Assembly (NCBI GenBank): GCA_010015745.1
Contig: ML978279.1
Location: 24,481-88,480, forward strand
Direction: 5' to 3'
Source: Setomelanomma holmii
Lineage: Eukaryota > Ascomycota > Dothideomycetes > Pleosporales > Phaeosphaeriaceae
Length of the DNA: 64,000 nucleotides
Position numbers and translations under genes: made by a program. The notes beneath the pieces are model-generated. The model had not been told where the DNA came from, searched no databases, and saw only the letters and a list, made by a program, of their open reading frames with translations. Below, one piece after another: positions 31,714-42,164 of this stretch. Position 1 is the first letter of the stretch; each line of letters begins with the position of its first letter.

Positions 31714-33880
31714 ATGCATCGCAGACCCTCGATCCTGTCGTACCGACCGAAGACTTCCTCCGCAGCAGACGACGACAACACGCAGGAGCGGGAACACACC
31801 ATGAAGCGGACGGCCTCGCAGACTTTCTCCGGCAATCCCTACGACGGGCGAGACGGAGGCGTTATGCTGGACGCAGTGCGGGAAGGGCCCATGTGTTTGG
31901 ACAACAGCACCGAACATTCACACAGCTCATTTACACGCGCGTTGGGCTCGTTAAGACAATTCACTCCGCAGAAGGCACGCCGACGATTGTCCTCGTTTTC
32001 ATCCGCCAGCTCCGCACCACCGCGGCGACGGGGCTCCATTCAGAGTTTGCTAGATTCATTGCCCACCCCAAGTCGTAAACCAAGCATCGACAACCAACGA
32101 GTCCCCTTGCAACATCAAGACTCTGGCCTTCCCACGTTACACACTCAACCGCAGCCCTCAACTCGACCCTTCCAGTGGGCACGCTTTGGAAGCATGCGCA
32201 GACGACAAGCTGCCTCTTGCCCATCCGGAGACGCACAATCCTTTGCGAGCAGTGCCTGGCCCCCATTACCATTGCCAGGGGCAGCAGCGAGACAGGCGGC
32301 GGCAGCCGCGAATCAGGACCGCCAAAGACGCGAGCAGGAACAACACCAAGAAACACAACGCTTCCTCAGTGGCCACATTCCGTCATTCAGCCGCGACGAT
32401 GACCTCAAGGATAACGAGAGCGGTGTCGATATGACATGTGCTTCCGACATTGTTCGTGCCGACAGTGTGACGGAGAAGAAGATGAGTATGTGGTCGTGTT
32501 CGCTGGTCTGAGATGACGCTAATCTTGACAGTCGACCCCTTCGAACGCCTTCCAGCCGAACTCGCTACCTCTGTTCTTTCTAATCTCGACGCAGCATCCT
32601 TAATCAGCGCTGAGCGCGTATCTCATGGCTGGAGGAAGCTGGCAAACTCGTCACACGTCTGGCGCAATGTCTTCCTTCGCAAGTACGAGCCCGAAGTCCA
32701 CGTATCGCCCGCACCCATTCAGATGGGTGGGACTGGCATCGGCAAGGTGGTCAATGGCCACCCAGCGCCTGGCCAGGACTGGAAGGACATGTATGCGGCA
32801 AGAGCTGGAATCAACAAGAAGTGGTTGGCTGGCACTCCCGCAGCCATCTACCTGAATGGCCACACAGATAGCGTCTACTGCTGCCAATTTGACGAGACCA
32901 AGGCCATCACTGGCTCTCGCGACCGTACTATCCGCGTCTGGGATCTCAAGACGTACAAGTGCGTAAAGGTCTACGGTGGCCCTAACCATCGTCCAACGCA
33001 CGGCACGCCTCAACCCATGGAAGAGCGCCCCGAGCGCGTCATTAGCAATCCATCGATGAACGGCACCGCTGCTGGTCACAACATCTACGTTGTTCCTGCC
33101 GACTACCATGATGCATCCATCCTGTGCCTCCAGTACGATAATGAAATCATGGTCACGGGCTCCTCAGACTACACTTGCATTGTGTGGGACATTACTGGAG
33201 ACACATATGTTCCCATGCACCGCCTTCGTGGCCATGAAGCTGGTGTACTCGATGTCTGCCTCGACGACAAGTACATCATCTCGTGCTCCAAGGACGCCAT
33301 GATCAAAGTCTGGGACCGCAAGACAGGAACCTGCATCCGCACCCTCAAAGGTCACCGCGGCCCCGTCAATGCCGTCCAGCTGCGGGGAAACTTTCTCGTC
33401 TCCGCCTCTGGCGACGGCGTCGCCAAGCTCTGGAACCTCGAAACCGGCCTCTCCATCAAAGACTTCCCCTCCGAGGACCGTGGCCTCGCAGCCGTCGAAT
33501 TCTCTGACGACGCAAAATACGTCCTCGCCGGCGGCAACGACCACGTCGTGTACAAGTTCGATGCACAGACTGGAAACCTGGTGCACTCGCGCGTCAAGCA
33601 CGAAGGTCTGGTTCGCAGTTTGTTCCTGGATGCGTTCAACGGCCGCATAGTATCTGGCTCGTACGACCAAAGCATCCAGGTCTCAGACTACGAAACGGGC
33701 GTCCCGTTTGCGACGTATAAGAATTGGACGACAAGCTGGATTTTGTCCGCAAAGTCTGATTATAGAAGAGTTGTCGCGACGAGTCAAGATGGACGTACGC
33801 TGATACTGGATTTTGGATATAACATCAAGGGCGCGGAGAAACTTGTCGGCAATACCCAATTCGTTCCGAGTGAGAAATAG
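31714..33880 (+). CDS. F-box/WD40-repeat protein (predicted SCF substrate receptor)
   Basis: Two exons, 31714-32485 and 32532-33880, flank a 46-nt intron. Joining gives TEKKMIDPFERLPAEL and 706 residues. The first 257 residues are disordered, Ser/Arg-rich, with several SxxR/RRxS segments that look like phosphorylation sites. The F-box follows directly after the junction: DPFERLPAELATSVLSNLDA and ISAERVSHGWRKLA, with HVWRNVF. About seven WD repeats start at GHTDSVYCCQFDETK near residue 370 and include GSRDRTIRVWDL, SSDYTCIVWDI, CSKDAMIKVWDR and SGDGVAKLWNL. F-box/WD40 proteins recruit phosphorylated substrates to the SCF ubiquitin ligase through Skp1. The specific substrate cannot be inferred. 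An in-frame ATG at 31801 is an alternative start. Confidence 0.92.
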
Positions 33881-34453
33881 GCGGCCCCATAAGGTTGACC
33901 TTGGGTTGCCGAGGATGATGCGTGTGTTTTATTGGTATTGCATCTGCATAGCGTCCTGCATTTCACATCGTTGTTTCTGTCTTGTTCTGCTGGGCATCTT
34001 TTGCGGTCGTTTGCGGAGTCCGAGTCCGATCTGTCATATTTAAGTCTCGTGTCTAGTTCAAACACTCTCTCATTTGTATCGCAGTGTAAGATGTTGACAG
34101 CGAAAGTAAGACGTTTTAGGCATATTTTCTTTACTTTACTTGGCTCAAAAGAATAGGATGGTCGGGCGTTGGTTTAGACTTTCATTATTTTGGATCACAT
34201 TGGAGGATACATAAGAAACGCGGGATTATGTAGACCTTCTGATCTGAGCGACGTCGCTCTTTAGCTTAATGTGAGAACATTACTCATCAGGTATCATTAT
34301 GCTGAAGATCAAGTGAAAGACATTGTCAATATGATGGTCTTCGTCACATGTCTTGTCTTTCTCAACGACATTCACTCATGATCCGAGAGCATGCCTCATC
34401 ATCCACATCTCCCTCACTTCCCACCACCCTCCCGCCCTCGGCGCCACCCACTA
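33881..34453. other. Intergenic 3' flanks (convergent genes)
   Basis: AT-rich 3' untranslated sequence lies between the F-box/WD40 gene and the AP-3 mu gene. No gene recognised. Confidence 0.45.
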
Positions 34454-36214
34454 TCAACATCTCGCCTCCACCCCCTTCCGACTAACGCAAAGATACTTGA
34501 CGCCCTTGTACGGCGTAACCCCACTCCCCAAGCCTTTACTCCTCTTATGATCCAAATTCAAACTCTCGACCTTAATACCGCTCGCCAGCCACCCTTTGAC
34601 CGAGAAACTGACCGTCGCACACGACGGCATGAGGACTTTATTCTGCTTGATGCGTTTCGCATCTGCATCCTCGGCGGTCTTGCTGGGTGTCTCGGATTTC
34701 GATGCTGCTTGGTACGAGGAGGACTGATCATCGTGGTAGTCATATGTACTCGTTGAAAACGCAACAGCGCCGTGATCGAGATGGTCAGCGGTATCGTCTT
34801 CTTGTCCAACGACAGTGCCGCAAAGTGTTGCTGTTGCGCCAACACCGCCGCCGCGATCTTGGGACATTAACATGCTGATTTCGCGGCTGCTGATGCGCCA
34901 TTCGATATGTCGGTCGCCGGGGGCGTAATCCGCGTCGCCGGTGCCGCGGACGACGCGCAGGCCGGTGACGTTCTTGACGCTGGAGGGAAGTGGAATGTGG
35001 ATGAGCATTTCTTCAATCGCGGGCGCGGCGGTGGTGCCAGATGATGAGAAGCCTGCGCCGCCCATTCCACGACCAAGACCACTTTTCGAGGCTGTTGAAC
35101 TAGACGCTGCACCGGATGACTTGCCACTGAAGCGTGGGTTGAGTTGTAATCGGACTTCGAAGTCTGCGCCTGCTGGGCTGAGAGATGGATGTACTGAGAC
35201 GGTAGCGGGAATGTTGAGTTTAGGTAGTGATTTTGCGTTTGCTGAGGTTGAGAAGGAGTCGAGTGATGCGGGTCCGAGTAGGTCAACTTCGTACCCTGCT
35301 AGGACGAAGCGACCGTCCGGCGGAACGAAGGAGAGCTCGCCGGGCCGTTCTTTCCATCGATTCAGCCGGACGCACGGGTGGAATACAGGTAGCGAGACTG
35401 TGTTTTGTATGCCGCCTGGACAGCCGAGCTGCAGTATGAGATCAGGTATACCAGATACCTTGGCCGTGAATGCAATTGTGCCATTTGCAATGGCAGAAAG
35501 AGGTCGGCCAGATGGCGAGAGGGTTACCTCCAGCGTCTCTACTATGTCCACGTACATTTCATTCGAGGTATGCCGCACATTTGCTCTCCGCCATGGCACC
35601 AGTGAAGTCGTTTGTGATGTATTCGTCGGTCCTAGTCGTGGACTTGGTCTCGATGCTAGCGAGAATGGGGTCGCAGAAGGTGTCAGCGAGCTCGGCGTCG
35701 AACTCGGTAACCCCACGCCTCCCAACAAGCTCTTCATGAAGTTCGGCGTGTCCACGACATCGCGCAGGGCGTTCGGTTCTGTACATGCTATTATGCCGCC
35801 ATCCACCATCTCGTTCAGCAGCTGCGCCACCACATCGTAATTCCCTTCGATCTTACTGGCCAGCAAAGGTGAGCCGAGAAAGTCCTCGAGCACATCTGCA
35901 ACACGGTGCAGGAATTCGAGGACCTGCAGTGGTTCGGTATCGGAAGAGCAGGGACAGAGGAAGAGGAGCTGGTCTTGGACGATTGAATAAAGGAGAGTCG
36001 CGGGATTGGTGTTCGGCAGGTATATCAACGACGGCCGCGGTGAAGGATGTGAGAGGTAGAGTGGTAACAGTGTGCTGCTCGCGGGAGGGCGACCAATGTA
36101 TGTGTGTTCGAGGAGAGGTGTGCTAGACGCGCGTGAGCTATGATTACGATACTTTGATGGGTCTCAGCCCTACTTGTGCTCGTCAAAGATGTAAAGAGCC
36201 TCGACGGTGCTCAT
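34454..36214 (-). CDS. apm3: AP-3 adaptor complex medium (mu) subunit
   Basis: Two exons, 36214-36174 and 36122-34454, surround a 51-nt intron. The N-terminus is MSTVEALYIFDEHNTPLLEH and the total is 569 residues. The N-terminal longin-like domain continues through YLPNTNPATLLYSIVQDQLL and the helix FLHRVADVLEDFLG. The linker has VPWRRANVRHTSNEMYVDIV, the classical beginning of a mu-homology domain. The domain continues with GIPDLILQLGCP, FHPCVRLNRWKERPGELSF and VPPDGRFVLAGYEV. The C-terminal block ends in GVKYLCVSRKGVEARC. Mu subunits bind tyrosine-based sorting signals, and AP-3 carries cargo from the Golgi or endosome to the vacuole. Serine/glycine-rich insertions in the second half of the domain are longer than in yeast. 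Confidence 0.9.
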
Positions 36215-36431
36215 ATTGTCCCGAAGTGTCACCTACAATCCATATGGAGGTGTTGTCTGGAGTGTAGTGGGGCAAGTTTGGCGGGGAGACGTGAATGCGA
36301 TGATGCGCAGTGACAGGGATTCCCTGCGCCGGCGGATTTCCATCCGACATTTGAAGCATTCAGGAACCAGCAACTCCATGACTTGAACTACTAGGTTCGA
36401 AAACGCAATCGCTCACGGTTCAGACTACGGC
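36215..36431. promoter_or_regulatory. Divergent promoter between AP-3 mu and DMAC1-like genes
   Basis: The start codons are 217 bp apart on opposite strands, so the region must serve both genes. No operator was identified. Confidence 0.5.
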
Positions 36432-36783
36432 ATGGTACCAGAAGTCACGGCGCCCACTTTCAAAGAGGCGTTAAAGCAGGACAAAGCCCAGTTCGACGAC
36501 TGCACGCCATGTCGCATCGTCGGTATGTTCCTTTGGCACCATTTGATTGCGCTTTCGTCTTCCAGATGTCGCTCTATTACACATCCTGACACCAACGATA
36601 GGTAGCGCGACCTTTATTGGCCTCGGAGCCTTCACCTACGTCTCCGGACATTCGCAACTTCAAGCGAACGAAGCAGCAGTACGAGCGAGCAAGAGCATGT
36701 TTGGTATGGTCAGTAGAAGGGCTGCAATCACAAGCACGGCTTCGGTTATGGTCGGGCTGGGAGTGTATAGATGGTTTTCATGA
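36432..36783 (+). CDS. DMAC1-like (DUF4536) mitochondrial complex I assembly protein
   Basis: Two exons, 36432-36522 and 36602-36783, join across a 79-nt intron to give 90 residues. The junction reads DDCTPCRIVGSATFIGLGAF, the hallmark of DUF4536/DMAC1-like proteins: a CxxC pair followed by a Gly/Ala-rich membrane helix. A second helix (ITSTASVMVGLGVYRWF) forms the C-terminus. Human DMAC1 (TMEM261) takes part in assembly of the distal membrane arm of complex I. In fungi the relative is a small inner-membrane protein of less defined role. The splice places CTPC beside the helix, supporting the model. Confidence 0.8.
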
Positions 36784-37204
36784 CGAGTGTGGGACGAAGA
36801 GTTATGACATGTTCCGCCATGCTATGAGTACTTGGGAGGCAATACAGCACTGGAAGGATCACAAAGATCGCTGCACAATGATAGCACACGGTTTCTTCAC
36901 GTCTTGGTTGTGTACACTGTATATTATGTCTACATGTACAGCGAGCCCCGACACAGTCCACGAAGTTCCGCTGAAGTCCTCCACATAAATGCTGACATGG
37001 TATCTTGACTGCTGGAATCGAAAATATGAATGTGCCACCGGATATCGTACACCACACTATGCGTCTAACAAGCTGCTCCGCCCAATGCATGAAAACAATC
37101 GCCTGCCCGCTGCGGCCTGGGTATGATGCAAGAAGTCATGATGTCGTTGGATGCTGTTCGTCCGGGTGTCTAAGAAGAGTTGGCCGCCTCGTCTCCGACA
37201 CCGA
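36784..37204. other. Intergenic 3' flanks (convergent genes)
   Basis: No gene recognised between the DMAC1-like stop codon and the stop codon of the minus-strand HAPSTR1-like gene. Confidence 0.4.
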
Positions 37205-37975
37205 TCATGTCATCCGACCGCGCTTCGGCCCGCCCGACGATCCGTCGCGTCGGTCGTTAGAGCCGTCGATATTGAAGAAGTCCTGCATCAGCCTCCGTTT
37301 TTGACCAGCGCCATTTCCAAGCTGGAGTAGATTTTGGGCTGCAGATCGTTGGAGGTTCCGTGACGATGACGATCGGTTGGATGTACGGCGAGGGTTGGGG
37401 AAGGCACGGCGGGCGGCCGCTGCAAAGTCACTGACCGCAGCATCGTTTGCGTTGTTTGATGGAAAGTCTTGAGACGCCGAGAACTGAAACACGTGGTTCA
37501 ACGGCGTTGCGTCTGCTGCCGTCGTTGTCGCTTCCATCTGAACTGGCGGCGGTGCTGAATCGGAGCGTTGATTGGATTCGGAGGCGGCTTCCTGAGCGTG
37601 GGCTTCCTCCGCAATGTTGTTGTGCTCCATGACTGGCGATGAGCTTCGGGCGCGTTTATCGTCCAAGTCATCCTCGTCACTGTCGCTGCTCGACTGCTTA
37701 CAAGGCAAAGAGCCTTCTCCGTCCAGACGTTCCGTGGCCCACTGTCGTATCCGCCAGCCTTCGCCATCTCCTACGCCAATGTTCTCCTTGTCCAGGAACG
37801 CAAGTATTTCATCTAGGGCTTCTTGGTAGCCGTCGCTGCGTGCCCGGTCCAAATCGGCCAGGGCCGACTTGTACAAGTTTGTGACGTTCAGGGCGGCTGT
37901 TCGGAAGGACTGGTGGACATCAGGCTGGCGCCGCGTCTTCGGTAGTGAGGTATTTAGGCTGCGCATCGAATCCAT
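37205..37975 (-). CDS. HAPSTR1/C16orf72-like (DUF4588) protein
   Basis: A single exon of 256 residues. The N-terminal 80 residues carry the conserved region: FRTAALNVTNLYKSALADLD, then GYQEALDEILAFLDKENIGV and GDGEGWRIRQWATERLDG. This matches my memory of the C16orf72/HAPSTR1 family, which in animals cooperates with the ubiquitin ligase HUWE1 in nuclear stress responses. The rest is disordered. A DSDEDDLDDKRARS segment resembles a CK2-site/nuclear-signal patch, and the C-terminus has QKRRLMQDFFNIDG and is basic at the end (GGPKRGRMT). Family assignment rests on motif order only. Confidence 0.7.
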   Translation of the reverse strand: MDSMRSLNTSLPKTRRQPDVHQSFRTAALNVTNLYKSALADLDRARSDGYQEALDEILAFLDKENIGVGDGEGWRIRQWATERLDGEGSLPCKQSSSDSDEDDLDDKRARSSSPVMEHNNIAEEAHAQEAASESNQRSDSAPPPVQMEATTTAADATPLNHVFQFSASQDFPSNNANDAAVSDFAAAARRAFPNPRRTSNRSSSSRNLQRSAAQNLLQLGNGAGQKRRLMQDFFNIDGSNDRRDGSSGGPKRGRMT

Positions 37976-38419
37976 GTTTGCCGCAGGTGTTTGCTGAGAG
38001 GTTGGGGCTTTGTTGTGGATGGAGGTGGTGGATCGTGGCTGATGTGTGGATGTACAACTGCAGATTACGTGAAGCCGGCCTAGGCTATTTCATCCGAAAG
38101 GAGCGTGGTGGCAGTGAAGGGCCCGTGTCGTGGTGATGATGTGGATGGTCGTTGGCGGGGAACATGATGAAGTCCTGTTTGGGCTGCGCACTGACCTCTT
38201 CGGTGTCTTGCACCTCCGCCATCACCTTCGCCGCCAGACCTCACCCACTCAACTCTGACAGCATGTGACTTCAGTGATGGACCATGAAGGCTCACATATG
38301 AATGTTCGTGAAACGAAGATCCACAGTGGCTGCTCTACTACGCCGCGAAGCTCACGAAGGAATTCAATATCAATCCCACTATCTGGCAAGTCATCATCTG
38401 AACAGACTAAGGCTGTTCC
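37976..38419. other. Divergent intergenic region
   Basis: It contains promoters for the HAPSTR1-like gene and the F-box-type gene. A small spliced exon is possible here but not demonstrated. Confidence 0.4.
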
Positions 38420-39682
38420 ATGACCTCGCCCCTCGAACGCCTCCCAGTTGAGGTCTGTGAGCTCATATTATGCGATCTCGACTTGGCGGGATACCGGAAT
38501 TTTCGAATCGCATCTCGTCAACTTCATTTACTGAGCCTATCTACCTTCAGCAAGCGCTTCTTCCCTCGTTTAACGACCACCCTTGGCTCACCATCCCTCG
38601 ACCGCCTTGTCAAGATTTCCAACCATCAGAATTTATGCGATGTCGTCACACGGCTCGACATCAAGCTTCTCACTCACCGCGAGTACAAGCTGTTGACAAA
38701 TATTGCCAAAGTTGGGATATACCCGCCACCAAAGCGCTTTCCAGTGGTCTCTACCATCAAGCATGAGCATATCAAAGGTGAAGCCACACTGTACAACGAC
38801 GTATTGAGTCGCAAGTACCCGCAATGTATAGTCGACCGGCTCACTCGCGCACTGCACGGCTTCAGTAATCTCAAGACTATCCGATTTCGCACCGAGTATA
38901 GTGAGCCGGCTGGCTGGGTTCCCGTCGACATGCCAAATGGCGATCAACTCTTCCGCGCGAAGTGCTTCACAGCCGTGTTCGATGCAATCTTCAAGAGCGA
39001 AGTCCAGCTCGAAGAGTTCGGTATGTCCAAGAAGAAAAAGACAACAGGGCTGTTCAAGAGACTCAACTTGCACTACCCAGCTCTACAATTCCCGTTCTCC
39101 TCACACCCCTCGTTGCGCCACTGCTTCGCGCATCTGCAGTCTCTCGATCTGTCGATCATCACAACTCATCAGGGCGATATCCGAGTACCTGGTTGGGAGA
39201 ATGGTCTAAGTCACTTCATCATGTGCGCGCCAGCCTTGAAAAGTCTGGCACTGAGCCTTGGTCGCGACAAGCACGTCTCTGAGCACTCGGCGGTCATCGT
39301 TCGCTCTCTGGCGTTATCGTGCCACCTGCCTCTACTTGAGCGTTTTCACCTTGTGAATAGCACGCTTACTGAAGGTTACATGACGGCTTTCATGGCGCGG
39401 CACAGGGACTCTATTCACGAATTGATCTTCAAGAATTGTCGTATGATGTATGGCACGTGGATGCCTTTCTTAAAGTCATTGCAAGACTTTGATGGATTGC
39501 AATGTCTGCGCCTTTCACTGCAGGAGGGCCTCGGAAGTCCGGGAATAATCTGGCCGAAGCCGAAAGCCAAGATCACACTTGATGTGCAGGACTCAGGTCG
39601 ATCAATGAGGGATATGCTTGAAAACGTGGTTGCGAAGCATAGTGCAGAGGCTAACAATGCAACGGCTGACCATGGATGGTGA
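38420..39682 (+). CDS. F-box-type protein with leucine-rich C-terminal region
   Basis: A single exon of 420 residues. The N-terminus, PLERLPVEVCELILCDLDL followed by NFRIASRQLHLLSLSTFSKR, fits the fungal F-box pattern (LP.E...I...L). The body has repeated Leu-rich segments such as HLQSLDLSIITTHQG, APALKSLALSLGRD, LPLLERFHLVNSTLTEGY and IHELIFKNCRMMYGTWMPFL, which suggest irregular leucine-rich repeats for substrate recognition in an SCF ubiquitin ligase. Large families of such proteins of unknown target exist in plant-associated dothideomycetes. It lies at the left border of the secondary-metabolite locus and is probably not part of it. Confidence 0.75.
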   Translation: MTSPLERLPVEVCELILCDLDLAGYRNFRIASRQLHLLSLSTFSKRFFPRLTTTLGSPSLDRLVKISNHQNLCDVVTRLDIKLLTHREYKLLTNIAKVGIYPPPKRFPVVSTIKHEHIKGEATLYNDVLSRKYPQCIVDRLTRALHGFSNLKTIRFRTEYSEPAGWVPVDMPNGDQLFRAKCFTAVFDAIFKSEVQLEEFGMSKKKKTTGLFKRLNLHYPALQFPFSSHPSLRHCFAHLQSLDLSIITTHQGDIRVPGWENGLSHFIMCAPALKSLALSLGRDKHVSEHSAVIVRSLALSCHLPLLERFHLVNSTLTEGYMTAFMARHRDSIHELIFKNCRMMYGTWMPFLKSLQDFDGLQCLRLSLQEGLGSPGIIWPKPKAKITLDVQDSGRSMRDMLENVVAKHSAEANNATADHGW

Positions 39683-40169
39683 GGGTATTCTTGTCAACGG
39701 ACCGTACTACTGGCCTAGCCATATGAATCAGAATCAGTTGCTTCGCTGTAGAACGCTCAGGACTTGTAGTCTGCTCGGCCTTCTCGCACGAGAATGCAAT
39801 TTCACTATCTGATTTGGGCGATTATTGCTGGGGGACTTTCAATGCGGTATTTATGCGGTATGCCAGACGATCGTATCGCATGGCGCGTAAGGCTGTCAGG
39901 ACTTCGACTTGGCTTGATGAAAATCTCGTTTTAAACCTCCGGCAGCGTGCAATTCATCGGAACAGAAGGGACCTGGGCACACCCATCAGAGACCACGATA
40001 CCAGTGCAATACACTTTCTATGCTTCCTAGCGTGGTCATGGAGGCTGAAGCTATATGCAAGCTCCACCATGGAAGCCCACCTGCGGTGTGTTGCGATTCG
40101 AGGGCGTGATGGTGGTCATTCAGTCTTTGTCTAGAGCCACACCTCGAATCAAGTCGAGACCAATGCAGT
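39683..40169. other. Intergenic 3' flanks
   Basis: The stretch lies between the F-box-type gene and the prenyltransferase stop codon. No gene recognised. Confidence 0.4.
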
Positions 40170-41747
40170 CTAAGCGAGGCCCACACGCTTCTCAACAGCA
40201 TCATGTATCTTTGGCGACATGTAAAGACTCATATAAAGCCCCGTCTCATCATCTTTGTACGCCAAACTCACATAGTTCATGCCTCCGTATCCCGCGCCAT
40301 CAAGCCAAGGACTATATAGAGCGTCAGCGAACACTCCCACTGGGACGCGGATAACATCTCGACACTTCAATCCTTAGGCGGTACTCACAAAGTCTCCTCC
40401 CAATCCTGCTTATACGTTTCCGCCTGCTCATTCCACCCAATCGCGCGCCAAAACTTACTCAACCTCTCACAAACCACATCATCGCTCTCTATCCACTTCC
40501 AGATCGGCAAGTAAAGTTTGGGCCGCGGGAGCGCGTCCCCAGGCTTGAGTTCCCAATTGACGATGATATCCGCCCACCCTTGATGCAATACCGGGACTTG
40601 CGTGCTCATGAACTTCTCATCATCTGGTACACCACACACAATATGCCAGAAAATTTTGAAGTACTCCAGCCCCCTGCGCGTAATATCATCTCGCATGACG
40701 TTCCCGAGCGTGTAAAAATACTCCACCGCACCAAACGACGAATTCCACAGCCTCGAGTAAGACTTGACCCGAAACTTCTCACTCGGCCTCAAGAGATCAA
40801 ATCCCATGCATTCAACGCGCGGCTCGCCGCCGAAACATTCCGGGAATTCTCGAAGGCACTTGTCCCATGCTACGAGGGGTTTCATAAGCGCTGGACCTAC
40901 CCTGGGCGTGTTGGCGATAAGGTCGAAAGCAATTTCCCGAGGTGATTTGGCGAGTTGTTTGGCTTTCCAGATGAAGAAAGCGCTGAATTTACCAAGGATT
41001 TTGCCGGACTTCTCGAAGTCGAAGGCGAGGTAAGCTTGGGGGGATAAGTGATCTGGGTATAACTTGCGCAGTCTTTTCGCTTCTTCGTTGGACAGGAAAA
41101 GCTCTTTCGTGACGTAGTTGTAGACTTCGAGATCAAAGTTTGGATCTGCGGCTGCGGCGCGTTGGACAAGGTCTTGTGTGGCCTTTTGATTGATAGGGTC
41201 AGTGTCGGTTGCAGATTCGATGGAGTTGGCTTCGATGGTGAAGCGAATTACTGATTCAGAAGTGCCTGTTGTGCGAAGATTCCAGGATGGCTCAGAGGGA
41301 GAAAAATCTGGCGTGATACTTGCAGTCCATCCTCGCGCTTTGGCATCGTTGTGCGAGGGGATAGGTCCGTAGCCAGGAAGTACGACGTCGTGATAGAAGG
41401 CCAGGTTCTTGTAGTGAAGCGGTAGAGGGTAGCCAGTGCGAGTCATTACTAGAGGTAGGTGTATATCATCAGCTTGTATTATGTGTATAGTCTATATGTT
41501 GACACAACGTACACTTGCTGAGGGGTATTGCCGACGTATGCCACCAAAATCTTGAAGTATCGTCGAAGAGCAGAAGTGATTCTACAACCTCGTAGGGTGG
41601 TCGCGATGCGACGTGAGGGTCTTCTAAGAGCTTGTCCAGCTTAGCGCCGGTAAACAGACTCGTCGCAATGTTAACGCTCTTCGCTGTGTGCCCAGTACCA
41701 TTTTCGAATGGATGGTCACGGGCTTCGAGTACCTGTTTCTCTGCCAT
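40170..41747 (-). CDS. DMATS-type aromatic prenyltransferase
   Basis: Three exons are inferred: 41747-41513, 41448-40389 and 40311-40170, with introns of 64 and 77 nt. The product has 478 residues, the usual size for the DMATS/ABBA family. Across the first junction it reads TSAIPLSKLMTRTGYPLPLH, followed by LAFYHDVVLPGYGP, matching the family's N-terminal region. Later blocks typical of the family are FEKSGKILGKFSAFF, KPLVAWDKCLREFPECFG, VECMGFDLLRPSEKFRVKSY and GNVMRDDITRRGLEYF. The C-terminal exon gives MNYVSLAYKDDETGLYMSLY and a YMSPK end. These enzymes prenylate indoles or other aromatics with dimethylallyl or geranyl diphosphate without metal, using a Glu base and a tyrosine shield in the barrel. 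The exact acceptor cannot be read from sequence. It shares a promoter with the adjacent MFS gene. Confidence 0.9.
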
Positions 41748-42164
41748 TTCGACTCACTCGCAACTGCTCGTAGTTCCCACTAAAGACCAGTAACTTGATG
41801 TTATACACCATGGCCACTAGTCAATTGGTCCCATTTTCCGACCGGGATTGTAAGATCAGCAAACGCCTGAATACGCCCGACTCTGAATGTCTGATGCAGT
41901 TGACGGCATACTCTGAACGAGGCGCGCCATGTTGTGTTGGCTCCGTGCCATAATTGGAAAGCGCCGGCTGGGGTGCCGCAATGCCGCGGTGGCAGGGGTT
42001 CGATGCATCACAGCTGTACCTACGGAAGCCGCTATTGTGTTAGTCCAACATCGCTCTGCTGCGACCCAGTCTAAGCGTCGTGCACCACAGATACTAGATG
42101 GCACCCAAGCTTACTCCTCGGACGAGCGAGCGGTGGCCTACGACACGAATTTCGGATCGAGAGC
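41748..42164. promoter_or_regulatory. Divergent promoter of the DMATS and MFS genes
   Basis: The 417 bp between the opposed start codons must contain both promoters. Co-control of a tailoring enzyme and an exporter is a common arrangement in fungal clusters. No single operator is obvious by eye. Confidence 0.6.

Noticed and set aside
35227..35840. Plus-strand frame opposite the AP-3 mu gene
   Set aside because: It is antisense to a clear mu-homology domain and has no protein character.
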